From an uncultured Bacteriovoracaceae bacterium (GTDB lineage Bacteria > Bdellovibrionota > Bacteriovoracia > Bacteriovoracales > Bacteriovoracaceae), in contig CAKZUQ010000010.1 of assembly GCA_937923325.1 (NCBI GenBank), forward strand, positions 1 to 64,000: a stretch of 64,000 nt of DNA, given 5' to 3'. Under the pieces are notes generated by a model, which searched no databases, was not told the origin of the DNA, and saw only the letters and a list, made by a program, of their open reading frames with translations. Within the stretch, counting starts at the first letter, position 1. Each line of letters opens with the position of its first letter. Made by a program: the position numbers and the translations under genes. Below, one piece after another: positions 17,617 to 26,322 of the stretch.

Positions 17617-17783
17617 CTTAATTTTTAGGTACTTATAGCTTATTTTAAAGCTATCTCACAAGGTAAATGAAAAAATTATAACTATTAGGCATAATTTTTC
17701 ACAAATAACGGACTCTTTTAGTTTAAAATAACAATCTGCCGATAGATTTCATACTAAATAATGCTTTTTGAACAAGGAAGACT

Positions 17784-18875
17784 ATGAAAACGACAAGCTT
17801 ACTACTACTTCTAACCATGTCTATATCGACATATGCAATTGAAATTAATCTTGGGCCAATTATACCAGGGATCACATGTACTGGAACATTTGACTTTGGT
17901 ACAAACTGTGCTGACTTTACAGCTCAAATCTCTGCAGAACTTAATAAGGATCTGCCTGATGTAGATATTCAAAAGTATGCTAATGGAGTTGCGAACTCAA
18001 TGGTAATTGCAAACTCGGGAAAAGGAACTGACTACAGTCAAAATTTTGATCTTTTTACAATCAAAATTTCTGGTGGTCTTGGTCTTGATGCATCAACCAA
18101 TGGTATAAAAGAGGCATTTGATGACTTTTCAAGCGCAGACGGTGTTGGCGTTGGAGGAGCCTTTACAGGTGGTATAAATCTAGACAGTTTACCGATAAAA
18201 AAATTTAGTATCATTGATTTTAGTAAACTGGATATATTCTTTAATATATTTTCTTTAAATATAGATAAAGATTTAGATAGTGAAAAAGCGAGTGGATCTT
18301 TTGGAGGCTTTGGCTTTATGACTAGATATCAAATTCTAGAAGGACAAGATCTTCCATCAAAATATTTATTTCAATGGGGAGGTCTTCACCTTCATACAGG
18401 ATTTCAAAGATCTAAGATGAATCTTAATTATACACTAAACTTTGATGATGAGACAGTAACTTATGATTCAGGAGGAGGGATATCACTAAATGGAACTTTC
18501 TCCAACTCTTCTGGAACGCTCGATATAGATAGCATAACAAATAATATACCTATCGAAGTATCAACTTATGCTAGATTTTTATATATCCTGACACTTCACG
18601 GAGGAGTTGGAATGGATATCACCTCAGGGGAGTCGAATATTAACTTTAATGGTTCAGGTTCCGTATCTGGCTCAGCAAGTGGCGGAGGCGGTGGTTCTTA
18701 CACAAACTCAATATCTGCAAATCAAAAATCTTCAGGATCTCCAGAAATAGTAAACCTAAGAGGTTTCATGGGGCTTCAGATCAATGCACCAATTTTGAGT
18801 GTATCAGTTAATTTAAATAAAAATTTTTCAAATGATGTTTTTGGCTTAAACGTGGCAACTAATTTTTCTTGGTAA
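17784..18875 (+). CDS. Exported protein, probable outer-membrane beta-barrel
   Basis: 363 residues with a signal peptide ending at TYA (residue 18). The mature part is rich in Gly, Ser, Asn and alternating hydrophobic residues (GGLGLDAST, GGFGFMTRY, LYILTLHGGVGMDI), with a Gly/Ser-rich loop (SGSASGGGGGSYTNS) and a final VATNFSW ending in an aromatic residue, as outer-membrane barrels do. No named family. The ribosome site is AAGGAAGA. The last 17 bases overlap the end of the thermonuclease gene on the other strand. Confidence 0.65.
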   Translation: MKTTSLLLLLTMSISTYAIEINLGPIIPGITCTGTFDFGTNCADFTAQISAELNKDLPDVDIQKYANGVANSMVIANSGKGTDYSQNFDLFTIKISGGLGLDASTNGIKEAFDDFSSADGVGVGGAFTGGINLDSLPIKKFSIIDFSKLDIFFNIFSLNIDKDLDSEKASGSFGGFGFMTRYQILEGQDLPSKYLFQWGGLHLHTGFQRSKMNLNYTLNFDDETVTYDSGGGISLNGTFSNSSGTLDIDSITNNIPIEVSTYARFLYILTLHGGVGMDITSGESNINFNGSGSVSGSASGGGGGSYTNSISANQKSSGSPEIVNLRGFMGLQINAPILSVSVNLNKNFSNDVFGLNVATNFSW

Positions 18876-19353
18876 GTCTTTTTTTAAGTTTTCGATAGAC
18901 CTTTGGATAATAAAAACCAGAGGTCTTCCACATACCTAACTTCTTTTTTCTAGAAATATACTCTAAATACAAATACTTCTTTTTATAACTAACAGCATGA
19001 CCACTTCTAATCATTAACTCATTAACATTCATATCATTTACGAGTATAATAACTAAATTACGCCCAAAATAACCTTTACCTAAAACTTTGACCTTAACCC
19101 TTTGATCTTTTAAAACTCTAATTAAGAAATCTCTAGAATTTATACCGATTTGAACCTTATCTAAAGAAAACTGATCAATCTCAGGGGCATCGATATGAGC
19201 AAGTCTTATATGAGTACCATAAGAATCTACGATAGAGTCCCCATCAATAACTTTATCGACTTGTATTAAAAACTGCCTTTGGGGAGTAATCATGAATAAA
19301 AATGAGAAAGAGAATAGGGCAACATATAAAAGATTTACTAGATGACCTTGCAT
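18859..19353 (-). CDS. Exported thermonuclease (staphylococcal nuclease-like)
   Basis: 164 residues. The N-terminal hydrophobic stretch (LLYVALFSFSFLFMI) is a signal peptide or anchor. The SNase domain shows VDKVIDGDSI, RLAHIDAPEID (Arg and Asp of the calcium/phosphate site), GRNLVIILV and ELMIRSGHA. It cleaves DNA and RNA with Ca2+ outside the cytoplasm; in a predator it could digest prey nucleic acid. AGGGGAG precedes the ATG. The 3' end overlaps the convergent barrel gene. Confidence 0.85.
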   Translation of the reverse strand: MQGHLVNLLYVALFSFSFLFMITPQRQFLIQVDKVIDGDSIVDSYGTHIRLAHIDAPEIDQFSLDKVQIGINSRDFLIRVLKDQRVKVKVLGKGYFGRNLVIILVNDMNVNELMIRSGHAVSYKKKYLYLEYISRKKKLGMWKTSGFYYPKVYRKLKKRLTKKN

Positions 19354-19417
19354 AATTCACTCCCCTAAGGCATAACCATTTAATTCAAAACGTTAAAATA
19401 GTAAGGAATTCTAAGTA

Positions 19418-20590
19418 ATGGATATTAGAGAAGAAAATAAGAAGCACTTTAGATTTGAGTTAGTTCATGAAGACAAAAATTGCGGTGCCAGAGCCGGAAT
19501 TATTCACACTCCTCACGGCCAAATACCAACTCCAGTATTTATGCCTGTTGGAACTCATGGAGCGATTAAAGCTCTTCAGCCTCAAATGTTAAAAGATATG
19601 GATGTTCCTGTAATTCTTTCTAATACATACCACTTACACCTTACTCCAGGATCAGAGTTAGTAAAAAAAGCAGGTGGACTCCATAAGTTCATGGCCTGGG
19701 ACAGACCAATTCTGACAGACTCTGGTGGTTTTCAAGTATTCTCACTTCAAGGTAATTCAATTACTGAAGAAGGAAGTAAGTTTAAAGATCAAAGTGGAAA
19801 TGAAGTTCTTTTAACTCCAGAAACAAGTATAAACATACAACAAAACTTAGGTTCTGATATCATGATGGCCTTTGATGAATGTATTCCATATCCTGCAGAT
19901 AAAGCATATGTAAAAAATAGTATAGACAGAACTCACAGATGGCTTGATAGATGTATAAAATCTTGGACAAACCCTGAGCAATCTTTATTTGGAATTATTC
20001 AAGGTTCTACTTTTGATAAATATAGAGATGAATGTCTAAGAGAATTAGTAAAAAGAGATCTTCCTGGATATGCAATTGGTGGAGTTTCTGTTGGAGAAGG
20101 TCCAGAACTAATGGAAAAAGCTGTTAAGTATACAGCTCCTAAAATGCCAAAAGATAAGCCTAGATATGTAATGGGTGTTGGAATGCCAGAAGATTTATTT
20201 ATGATTTGGGAAAACGGTATTGATATGAGTGATTGTATCATCCCAACTAAATTTGCAAGAGGTGGAACTTTATTTACAAATAGAGGTAAAATTAGAATTA
20301 CTCATAAGAACTATAGAAGAGACTTCTATCCTATTGAGCCAAATCTAGATGACTACGTTAATAAGAACTTTTCAAGGGCCTATATAAAGCACCTTTTCGA
20401 CTCAAATGAAATTCTCGGACAAATATTAGCAACTCAACACAATATTGCTTTTTATAAGTCTTTAGCTGATAGAGCTAGAGAAGCAATACTAGAAGATAGA
20501 TTTTTAGAGTTTAAAGCAGAGTTTTTGGCCGGTTATAACAAACAAGATGGAACTAAAGATAATAAAAAATCTAAAAAGAAAAAGAAATAA
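19418..20590 (+). CDS. tgt: Queuine/preQ1 tRNA-ribosyltransferase, zinc cysteines absent
   Basis: 390 residues. Tgt swaps guanine 34 of GUN anticodons for preQ1. Asp101 in TDSGGFQ, Asp153-Glu154-Cys155 in FDECIPYP, GGVSVGEG (221-228), MGVGMPEDL and the nucleophile Asp272 in SDCIIPT are present. The usual zinc site CxCxxC...H is changed: aligned through NKNFSRAYIKHL, the three cysteines are Leu310, Asp312 and Asn315, while His341 (TQHN) remains. The specificity loop PTRNARNG reads PTKFARGG. It may be a divergent but active enzyme or one with altered substrate. A Lys-rich tail ends the protein. AAGGA precedes the start. A hairpin terminator follows at 20601. Confidence 0.88.
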   Translation: MDIREENKKHFRFELVHEDKNCGARAGIIHTPHGQIPTPVFMPVGTHGAIKALQPQMLKDMDVPVILSNTYHLHLTPGSELVKKAGGLHKFMAWDRPILTDSGGFQVFSLQGNSITEEGSKFKDQSGNEVLLTPETSINIQQNLGSDIMMAFDECIPYPADKAYVKNSIDRTHRWLDRCIKSWTNPEQSLFGIIQGSTFDKYRDECLRELVKRDLPGYAIGGVSVGEGPELMEKAVKYTAPKMPKDKPRYVMGVGMPEDLFMIWENGIDMSDCIIPTKFARGGTLFTNRGKIRITHKNYRRDFYPIEPNLDDYVNKNFSRAYIKHLFDSNEILGQILATQHNIAFYKSLADRAREAILEDRFLEFKAEFLAGYNKQDGTKDNKKSKKKKK

Positions 20591-20600
20591 AATAAAGATA

Positions 20601-20622
20601 GCGGATGATTTATTTCATCCGC
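20601..20622. terminator. Bidirectional terminator between tgt and serC
   Basis: GCGGATGA (20601-20608) pairs with TCATCCGC (20615-20622) around TTTATT. The minus-strand side is followed by a T-rich stretch (TATCTTTATTTTATTTC), fitting the convergent serC transcript best. The plus side is followed by only A residues. Confidence 0.6.
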
Positions 20623-20634
20623 AAAACGCACAAA

Positions 20635-21756
20635 CTACATCAAACTTCTCTCGATCATATGAGAAATAACTTTACAAAGTTTCTCTAAATCTTCAATTTT
20701 CACATTGTGAAATAAAGAGATACGCAACTGATTCTCTCCAAGTTTTCTATATGATTCAATATCATAAGCGATATTAAGCTTTCTTAATCTAGCACCTAGA
20801 TCAGTTACAGAATATTCAGATGAAACATTTATTGTGGCAACACAATTAGATCTAAACTTTTCATCTGTAACATAAAATGAAAGATAGTCTTTTTTATTAA
20901 CCCAATTTGTAATTAACTCTAACTTAGCTTGAGATTGCTTGATGACTTCGGACTCACCTAATTCATTCATTAATTTTAACTGCTCATTGAGAAAAAATAG
21001 AGAGGTAACACTTGGAGTGTTATAGGTTTGAAACTTAACTCCATTATTAATTGCATTTTTAAAACTCATTATCTCTGGAATATATCGGTTCTCTATTTTT
21101 TGAATTTCTTTTGCTCTTTTTAAAGCTTTAGGAGAAAGAATCGCAATATAAGTACCTCCTTCACTAGCAAAGATCTTTTGAGGCGATAAAAAATAAATAT
21201 CAACTTTAGACATATCAAGAGGAACTTGTCCTCCACCGCTAGTAGCATCTACAGCAAGTAAAGTATCCTCTTTAAGGTCTGGAATAGAATTAATTATAAC
21301 TCCAGTTGATGTTTCATTTAGTGTTGTACAAATCAGATCAAATCCATCCTTATCGATAGGATCTAAACCACAGCCTAAGCATACCTCTTTTTTTTCAGCT
21401 TTTATCCAAGGTACTTTATTGTGTGCAAGATACCATTTATTTGAAAACTCACCAGTCACAAAATGAAATGAAGATTCCTTAACCATTCCAAGTGCGAGCA
21501 TATCAAAAAAGAAAGTTGCTCCCCCATTACCAATAATTATTTGATAATTTTTTGGTATTTTAAAATAAGCCCTGAGACCAGTATGAATTTCTTGAATTAT
21601 TGAGGTTACTGCAGGCTTTCGATGAGAGGTCCCCAAAAGATGGCTTCCAGTTTCTTTTAACTTTTCTAGAAAAGAAATTGGTATCAACGACGGGCCAACA
21701 CCAAACCTAGGGTCAGAAGGAATAAGTTCAGATGGAATTTTAATATTTTCAAACAT
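20635..21756 (-). CDS. serC: Phosphoserine aminotransferase, mycobacterial-type
   Basis: 373 residues from the ATG at 21754-21756, preceded by GAGAAAA. An upstream frame to 21804 adds 16 unlikely residues. Features of the short actinobacterial-type SerC are RFGVGPS near the N terminus, LLGTSHRKP, GGATFFFD, ATSGGGQVPLD and SPQKIFASEGG, whose Lys holds pyridoxal phosphate. It converts 3-phosphohydroxypyruvate and glutamate to phosphoserine. It could alternatively be another class V aminotransferase, but RFGVGPS and GTSHRKP favour SerC. Convergent with tgt, divergent from kynA. Confidence 0.82.
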   Translation of the reverse strand: MFENIKIPSELIPSDPRFGVGPSLIPISFLEKLKETGSHLLGTSHRKPAVTSIIQEIHTGLRAYFKIPKNYQIIIGNGGATFFFDMLALGMVKESSFHFVTGEFSNKWYLAHNKVPWIKAEKKEVCLGCGLDPIDKDGFDLICTTLNETSTGVIINSIPDLKEDTLLAVDATSGGGQVPLDMSKVDIYFLSPQKIFASEGGTYIAILSPKALKRAKEIQKIENRYIPEIMSFKNAINNGVKFQTYNTPSVTSLFFLNEQLKLMNELGESEVIKQSQAKLELITNWVNKKDYLSFYVTDEKFRSNCVATINVSSEYSVTDLGARLRKLNIAYDIESYRKLGENQLRISLFHNVKIEDLEKLCKVISHMIERSLM

Positions 21757-21907
21757 AATTTTCTCACAAGATTGAATTCTTAATAATTTTAACACTTTGA
21801 GCACAAAATCAAAAATTCATACAACATTATTCAAGCACTTCGCAGTGAGTTAAATTTACAATAGTTTAAAAGCTTTGTATAAATATATAAACTAAACAAG
21901 GATAAAA

Positions 21908-22990
21908 ATGAAACACGATCCAATCTACTATGGTGAATATTTAAAACTAGATAAACTTCTAGACTCACAAGATCTAAAGAGCGTTGAGCATAAAAGGCCA
22001 GCTCACGATGAAATGCTTTTTATTATAACCCATCAGGCATATGAGCTTTGGTTTAAGCAGATCTTACATGAAATAGACTCAATTCATGACACTTTTTCAC
22101 AAGATAAAATCTCCCCTGAAAAGATTAGTGTTGTCAACCATAGACTAAATCGTGTTAATGAAATTCAAAAACTTTTAAACCAACAAATTAAAATAATTGA
22201 AACTATGACACCAATGGATTTTATGGACTTTAGAGACTACTTGGTACCAGCATCTGGATTTCAAAGTATTCAGTTTAGAGAAATAGAACTAAAGCTTGGA
22301 CTTAGAGAAAAGAACAGAACTAAGATGGCCCAAAAGTTTTTTAACTCAAGACTATCTGAAGAAGATAAAAAAACACTTATTGAGCTTGAGAACACTCCAA
22401 CAATGCTAGAACTTGTAGATAAGTGGTTAGCAAGAATGCCTTTCACACAATCTGAAAACTTTGATTTTTGGAAAGATTACAAAGCTTCAGTTGAAAAGAT
22501 GTTGGAATCTGATGAAAAAGTAATTATGTCTAACCCTACTCTTTCAGAAGAACAAAAATTTATAGAAACTATGAACCTTAAAGGAACAAGAACATCATTT
22601 GACGTATTATTTGACTCGGATAAATACGAAGAACTAATGAAAGAAGGTGAAATTAGTCTTTCTCAAAAAGCAAAGTTCTCTGCAATATTCATTAGCCTAT
22701 ATAGACATGAACCTATTCTTCAACTCCCTTATAGACTGATCAACCATCTCATTGAAATTGATGAGTTATTTACAACTTGGCGATATCAACATGCTCTTAT
22801 GGTACACAGAATGCTAGGATCTAAAATTGGCACTGGAGGATCTTCAGGGCATGATTATTTAAAAAAAGCTGCTGATAATAATAAGATTTTTAAGGACTTC
22901 TTTGATATGGCCACTTATTTAATTCCAAATGCTTATTTACCAAAGCTTCCTACCAACTTAAAGCAAGAATTAGGTTTTACACATGAGTAA
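21908..22990 (+). CDS. kynA: Tryptophan 2,3-dioxygenase
   Basis: 360 residues. YLKLDKLLDSQ and DEMLFIITHQAYELWFKQ are the family N-terminal signature, with the distal His in ITHQ. SGFQSIQFREIE and TWRYQHALMVHRMLG (proximal haem His in VHR) and GTGGSSGHDYL complete the active site. It opens the indole ring of Trp to N-formylkynurenine with haem iron and O2. AAGGA precedes the start. Its end ATGAGTAA overlaps the start of the kynureninase gene by 8 bases, tying the two steps together. Confidence 0.96.
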   Translation: MKHDPIYYGEYLKLDKLLDSQDLKSVEHKRPAHDEMLFIITHQAYELWFKQILHEIDSIHDTFSQDKISPEKISVVNHRLNRVNEIQKLLNQQIKIIETMTPMDFMDFRDYLVPASGFQSIQFREIELKLGLREKNRTKMAQKFFNSRLSEEDKKTLIELENTPTMLELVDKWLARMPFTQSENFDFWKDYKASVEKMLESDEKVIMSNPTLSEEQKFIETMNLKGTRTSFDVLFDSDKYEELMKEGEISLSQKAKFSAIFISLYRHEPILQLPYRLINHLIEIDELFTTWRYQHALMVHRMLGSKIGTGGSSGHDYLKKAADNNKIFKDFFDMATYLIPNAYLPKLPTNLKQELGFTHE

Positions 22991-24143
22991 GGAATTTTAT
23001 TCGAATTTTTTAAAAGAACATTCAAATCAAATACACCTTTCATCTCATAGCCATTATTTTTGGCCAGACATTGCTAAAAGTGGCTATGAAGATTACTGGC
23101 AATTATCGGCCAAAACAAGTGATCAAAAATGGGATACTATTTTTTCAAAAGAAATCCCTAAAGCACAAAAACATATTGCAAAGATTTTAAACTTTGACAC
23201 TCCAAACAGAATATCTTTTGCTCCTAATACTCAAGAGTTGACAGCTAGACTTATAAGTTCATTTTACTTTCAAAAGAAAGTAAATGTTCTCACAACAAAA
23301 AGTGAATTTCATTCTTTTTCAAGGCAGATCAAAAGAATGGATGAGTTAAACGATGTTAATGTCAATTATATTGAAAACGAGACTCTGAATTTTGAAGATA
23401 ACTTTTTAAAAAGTATTACAAATGAAGTTAATGTCATCTTTTTATCTCACGTATTTTATAATTCGGGCAATAAGGTATCTTTAGAGTTTATAAAAAAAAT
23501 AATTTCTAAAAAGCACGACGATTGTCTATTAATAATAGATGGTTACCATGCTTTTTGTGCAATTGAAGTTGATCTATCAAATGTTATTGAAGATATCTAC
23601 TATCTGGGTGGATGTTATAAATATGCTCAAGCTGGTGAAGGTCTTTGCTTTATGACGACACCAAAAAGTTGCGATCTAAGACCTTTAAATACAGGTTGGT
23701 TTGCAAGTTTTTCTGACCTTGAGGATCCAAAAGAGCTAGTTGAATACTCAGACTCAGGTTTTCGTTTTGCATCTTCAACATTAGACTTTTCAACACTTTT
23801 TAAATTTAACAGAATATGGGATCATTTTGAGAGTAAAGACATCAGTTATAAAGATATTATAAATCATTCTAGAGGCTTACAAAGAGAATTTTTAAAAAAC
23901 ATAGATCTAACTTATTTGGTGAACTCAAACCTAGATGATATTGGCCTATTTTTGTGTTTTGATTTTAAAGACTTAAACTTGGCACAAAAGATTCAAGAAA
24001 AATTAACTATAAATAATATTTTAATCGACAGAAGAGGATCTAGAATTAGATTAAGCTTTGCCTACTATATTGACTTAAACGATACTCAAAAAGCAAAAGA
24101 GATATTCAATCAATCTATTAAAGACTCAATCAAAGAGTTATAG
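22983..24143 (+). CDS. kynU: Kynureninase-like class V PLP enzyme
   Basis: 386 residues. The order of motifs is that of kynureninase: HLSSHSHYFWP near the start, VIFLSHVFYNSG, IIDGYHAF (PLP Asp), GGCYKYAQAGEG with the PLP Lys, and TGWFAS, FRFASSTLDF. It would hydrolyse kynurenine to anthranilate and alanine. It differs from textbook kynureninases at the N terminus and in length, but coupling to tryptophan dioxygenase by an 8-base overlap supports the role. The intermediate formamidase is not in the window. The 3' end overlaps murD by 34 bases on the other strand, the largest convergent overlap here. Confidence 0.8.
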   Translation: MSKEFYSNFLKEHSNQIHLSSHSHYFWPDIAKSGYEDYWQLSAKTSDQKWDTIFSKEIPKAQKHIAKILNFDTPNRISFAPNTQELTARLISSFYFQKKVNVLTTKSEFHSFSRQIKRMDELNDVNVNYIENETLNFEDNFLKSITNEVNVIFLSHVFYNSGNKVSLEFIKKIISKKHDDCLLIIDGYHAFCAIEVDLSNVIEDIYYLGGCYKYAQAGEGLCFMTTPKSCDLRPLNTGWFASFSDLEDPKELVEYSDSGFRFASSTLDFSTLFKFNRIWDHFESKDISYKDIINHSRGLQREFLKNIDLTYLVNSNLDDIGLFLCFDFKDLNLAQKIQEKLTINNILIDRRGSRIRLSFAYYIDLNDTQKAKEIFNQSIKDSIKEL

Positions 24144-25333
24144 TGCAAGCCCCTATCTTCGAAGTTTTTATATTGATCAAATGAAGGAAAACCAGGAGAA
24201 AATAAAACTGTACCCTTTTTAATATTTTGAATTTCTATAAAGGCATCTTCAAGATTCTTACAAACCGTGCAATTAAGTAACTCTCCAAGTTTTGATGCCG
24301 ATTCACCATAAGCGATAAGCTTTGTGATCTTTTGATCTCTTAATGCAATGAATTCACTAATATCGTTGGAGCGTAATTTTCCTCCTATAACAAGACAAAG
24401 ATCTGAATCAAAAGACTTTATTGCTTTTAAAGTAGACTCTAGATTTGTACTCTTTGAATCATTATAGAAACGTTTTTGATTTTTTTCACATATAAATTCA
24501 AGCCTAAATGCCGGAGCTTTAAAAGAATTGATAAACTTTTGAAATATATCTTTTGAATAATTAAGAAGGAGTTCCTTACATATTTCATTCGCACAAAATA
24601 AGTTTAAAAGATTGTGATCTCCAACGATTTTTGATTTCTCTAATGAAAAATCTTTTAATCGTTTTATTTTTTTTGAATTTAAATAATCAGGTACAAACGA
24701 TTGATCTGATGTAAAAACACTTCCTCTCGTTTGATTTTTAAAAATATTCAACTTAGCAGCTTTGTAGTCATCAAAAGATGAATACCTCTCCATATGATTA
24801 GGAGTAATGTTTGTAATAACACTTATAAGAGGTTTAAATGAAATAATACTCTCAAGTTGGAAGCTTGAAACTTCAATTACAGCAAAATCATAATCTTTAT
24901 TAATTATATCAGCGTAAGGAATTCCAATGTTTCCACCTAAAAAAACTTTTTTTCCAAATGATTCAAGAGACTCTTGAATCATTGTCGCAGTAGTCGTTTT
25001 TCCATTAGAGCCAGTGACTGCAATTACAGGAACAGATGAGTAGCTAAAGGCATATTCAATTTCTCCTATAATCTTTGAAGGCTGAACATCCTTAAGATAA
25101 GAAATCGCTCTAGGAATACCTGGAGACAAAATAACTCTATCAGCAGCGTCAAAAGTTTTTTTTGATTCTATTTCTTCAATGCACTCAAAGTTTTTATTTA
25201 TAGATTTAACTTTTTCCTTCCAAATTCTTTTGTCACCTTTATTTACAACACATACATTTTTTGCATCGACAGAGGATAAATGCTTTAATACAGAAATTGA
25301 ACTTTTACCAAGCCCATATACAACAGTTTTCAT
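24110..25333 (-). CDS. murD: UDP-N-acetylmuramoylalanine--D-glutamate ligase
   Basis: 407 residues from the ATG at 25331-25333 (MKTVVYGLGKSS). It overlaps the preceding stop as ATGA, which decides the start against a 12-residue extension. It adds D-Glu to UDP-MurNAc-Ala in peptidoglycan synthesis. The P-loop GSNGKTTT, ITNITPNHMERY and RLEFICEKNQKRFYNDSKSTN are standard Mur-ligase motifs, and the C-terminal VIGGKLRSND follows. It is last in the mdh-speD-GCS2-M14-murD run, an unusual place since mur genes normally lie in the dcw cluster. Confidence 0.92.
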   Translation of the reverse strand: MKTVVYGLGKSSISVLKHLSSVDAKNVCVVNKGDKRIWKEKVKSINKNFECIEEIESKKTFDAADRVILSPGIPRAISYLKDVQPSKIIGEIEYAFSYSSVPVIAVTGSNGKTTTATMIQESLESFGKKVFLGGNIGIPYADIINKDYDFAVIEVSSFQLESIISFKPLISVITNITPNHMERYSSFDDYKAAKLNIFKNQTRGSVFTSDQSFVPDYLNSKKIKRLKDFSLEKSKIVGDHNLLNLFCANEICKELLLNYSKDIFQKFINSFKAPAFRLEFICEKNQKRFYNDSKSTNLESTLKAIKSFDSDLCLVIGGKLRSNDISEFIALRDQKITKLIAYGESASKLGELLNCTVCKNLEDAFIEIQNIKKGTVLFSPGFPSFDQYKNFEDRGLHYNSLIESLID

Positions 25334-26322
25334 ATTGAGAGAATCTTCTCCATTATATAGCCTAAGCAATCAGACTTAATAATATCAATATCTTTAGTTA
25401 ACATAGAAGGAATAAAACCTTGAGCAGTAATTAATTGCTTGTCTTGAGTTCTAAAGAAGATATCAGTTATATCGTTTTGATTATTATCAACAATCTTAAA
25501 AACTTTATTAGACTCTAAGGCAAACTTTGTACCGGGTGATATTAATTTAAAGTTTAAACTTTCAATATCTGAAATAAAAGAAATATCACTGCTTCCATTC
25601 TCAAAATGAAAGTCAACTTTGGCAAATTTATCAATTTTTATTCTTGCAACTGTGTGAAAAACAGTTAATCCCTTAGAGCTTGAATCTAAGCATAAAGAGT
25701 TTTGTTTAAGAACATTCTGGATGAATGTATAAACCTCTTCAACAGAATTATCTTGACCTGATTGACCAGCTTCTATAGTAACTGAAGGACAAATATTACT
25801 AAATGCCATGGATTGAACCTCAGAAGGTTCAGTGAAGTATACAACCCTTTTACTGAACAAACTTGCAAGCTGTAAAAATGAATTTTCAATTTTATTGATA
25901 CATGCGTAAAAAGGGTTTGCTCCTGTATTATTATGAATATCTATATTTGCAAAAGGCTTTAGCTCTTTGACATAATCAATAACATCCATCGCCATTTTAT
26001 TTTCAGCAGACTCACCTTTTTTCCATATTCTATTATAATCAACTTTTCCTTTAACTTGCCTAAGACCTAGCGAAGCGGCCTCAATATTTCCTATAAATAG
26101 GATGACATCTCTTTGAGGAATATTTTCTTTAAAATCTTCTAATAACTTTTGTAAAACATAAAAACTTGTTGTTTCATTACCATGGAGTAAAGTTGATATA
26201 ATTAAAGGTGATTTTATCTTACCTTTAATATGAAGAAGCGTTGGGCCACTCAACACATTATTTATATCTTTTAACTCACAAGTGATAAGTTCTTCTGGAA
26301 TATCATGAATAATATTTAACAT
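25330..26322 (-). CDS. M14-family succinylglutamate desuccinylase/aspartoacylase-like hydrolase
   Basis: 330 residues. LLHGNETTS gives the zinc-binding HxxE of the AstE/AspA family, IDIHNNTG has the later His, and VTIEAGQSG carries the catalytic Glu. Enzymes of this family remove acyl groups from N-acyl amino acids or cut gamma-glutamyl-like amides. It is coupled on both sides: it starts inside the TAATG of the GCS2 gene and ends in the ATGA of murD. With a glutamate ligase and SpeD directly upstream, it may process a glutamylated amine, but the substrate is not shown by the sequence. Confidence 0.8.
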   Translation of the reverse strand: MLNIIHDIPEELITCELKDINNVLSGPTLLHIKGKIKSPLIISTLLHGNETTSFYVLQKLLEDFKENIPQRDVILFIGNIEAASLGLRQVKGKVDYNRIWKKGESAENKMAMDVIDYVKELKPFANIDIHNNTGANPFYACINKIENSFLQLASLFSKRVVYFTEPSEVQSMAFSNICPSVTIEAGQSGQDNSVEEVYTFIQNVLKQNSLCLDSSSKGLTVFHTVARIKIDKFAKVDFHFENGSSDISFISDIESLNFKLISPGTKFALESNKVFKIVDNNQNDITDIFFRTQDKQLITAQGFIPSMLTKDIDIIKSDCLGYIMEKILSI

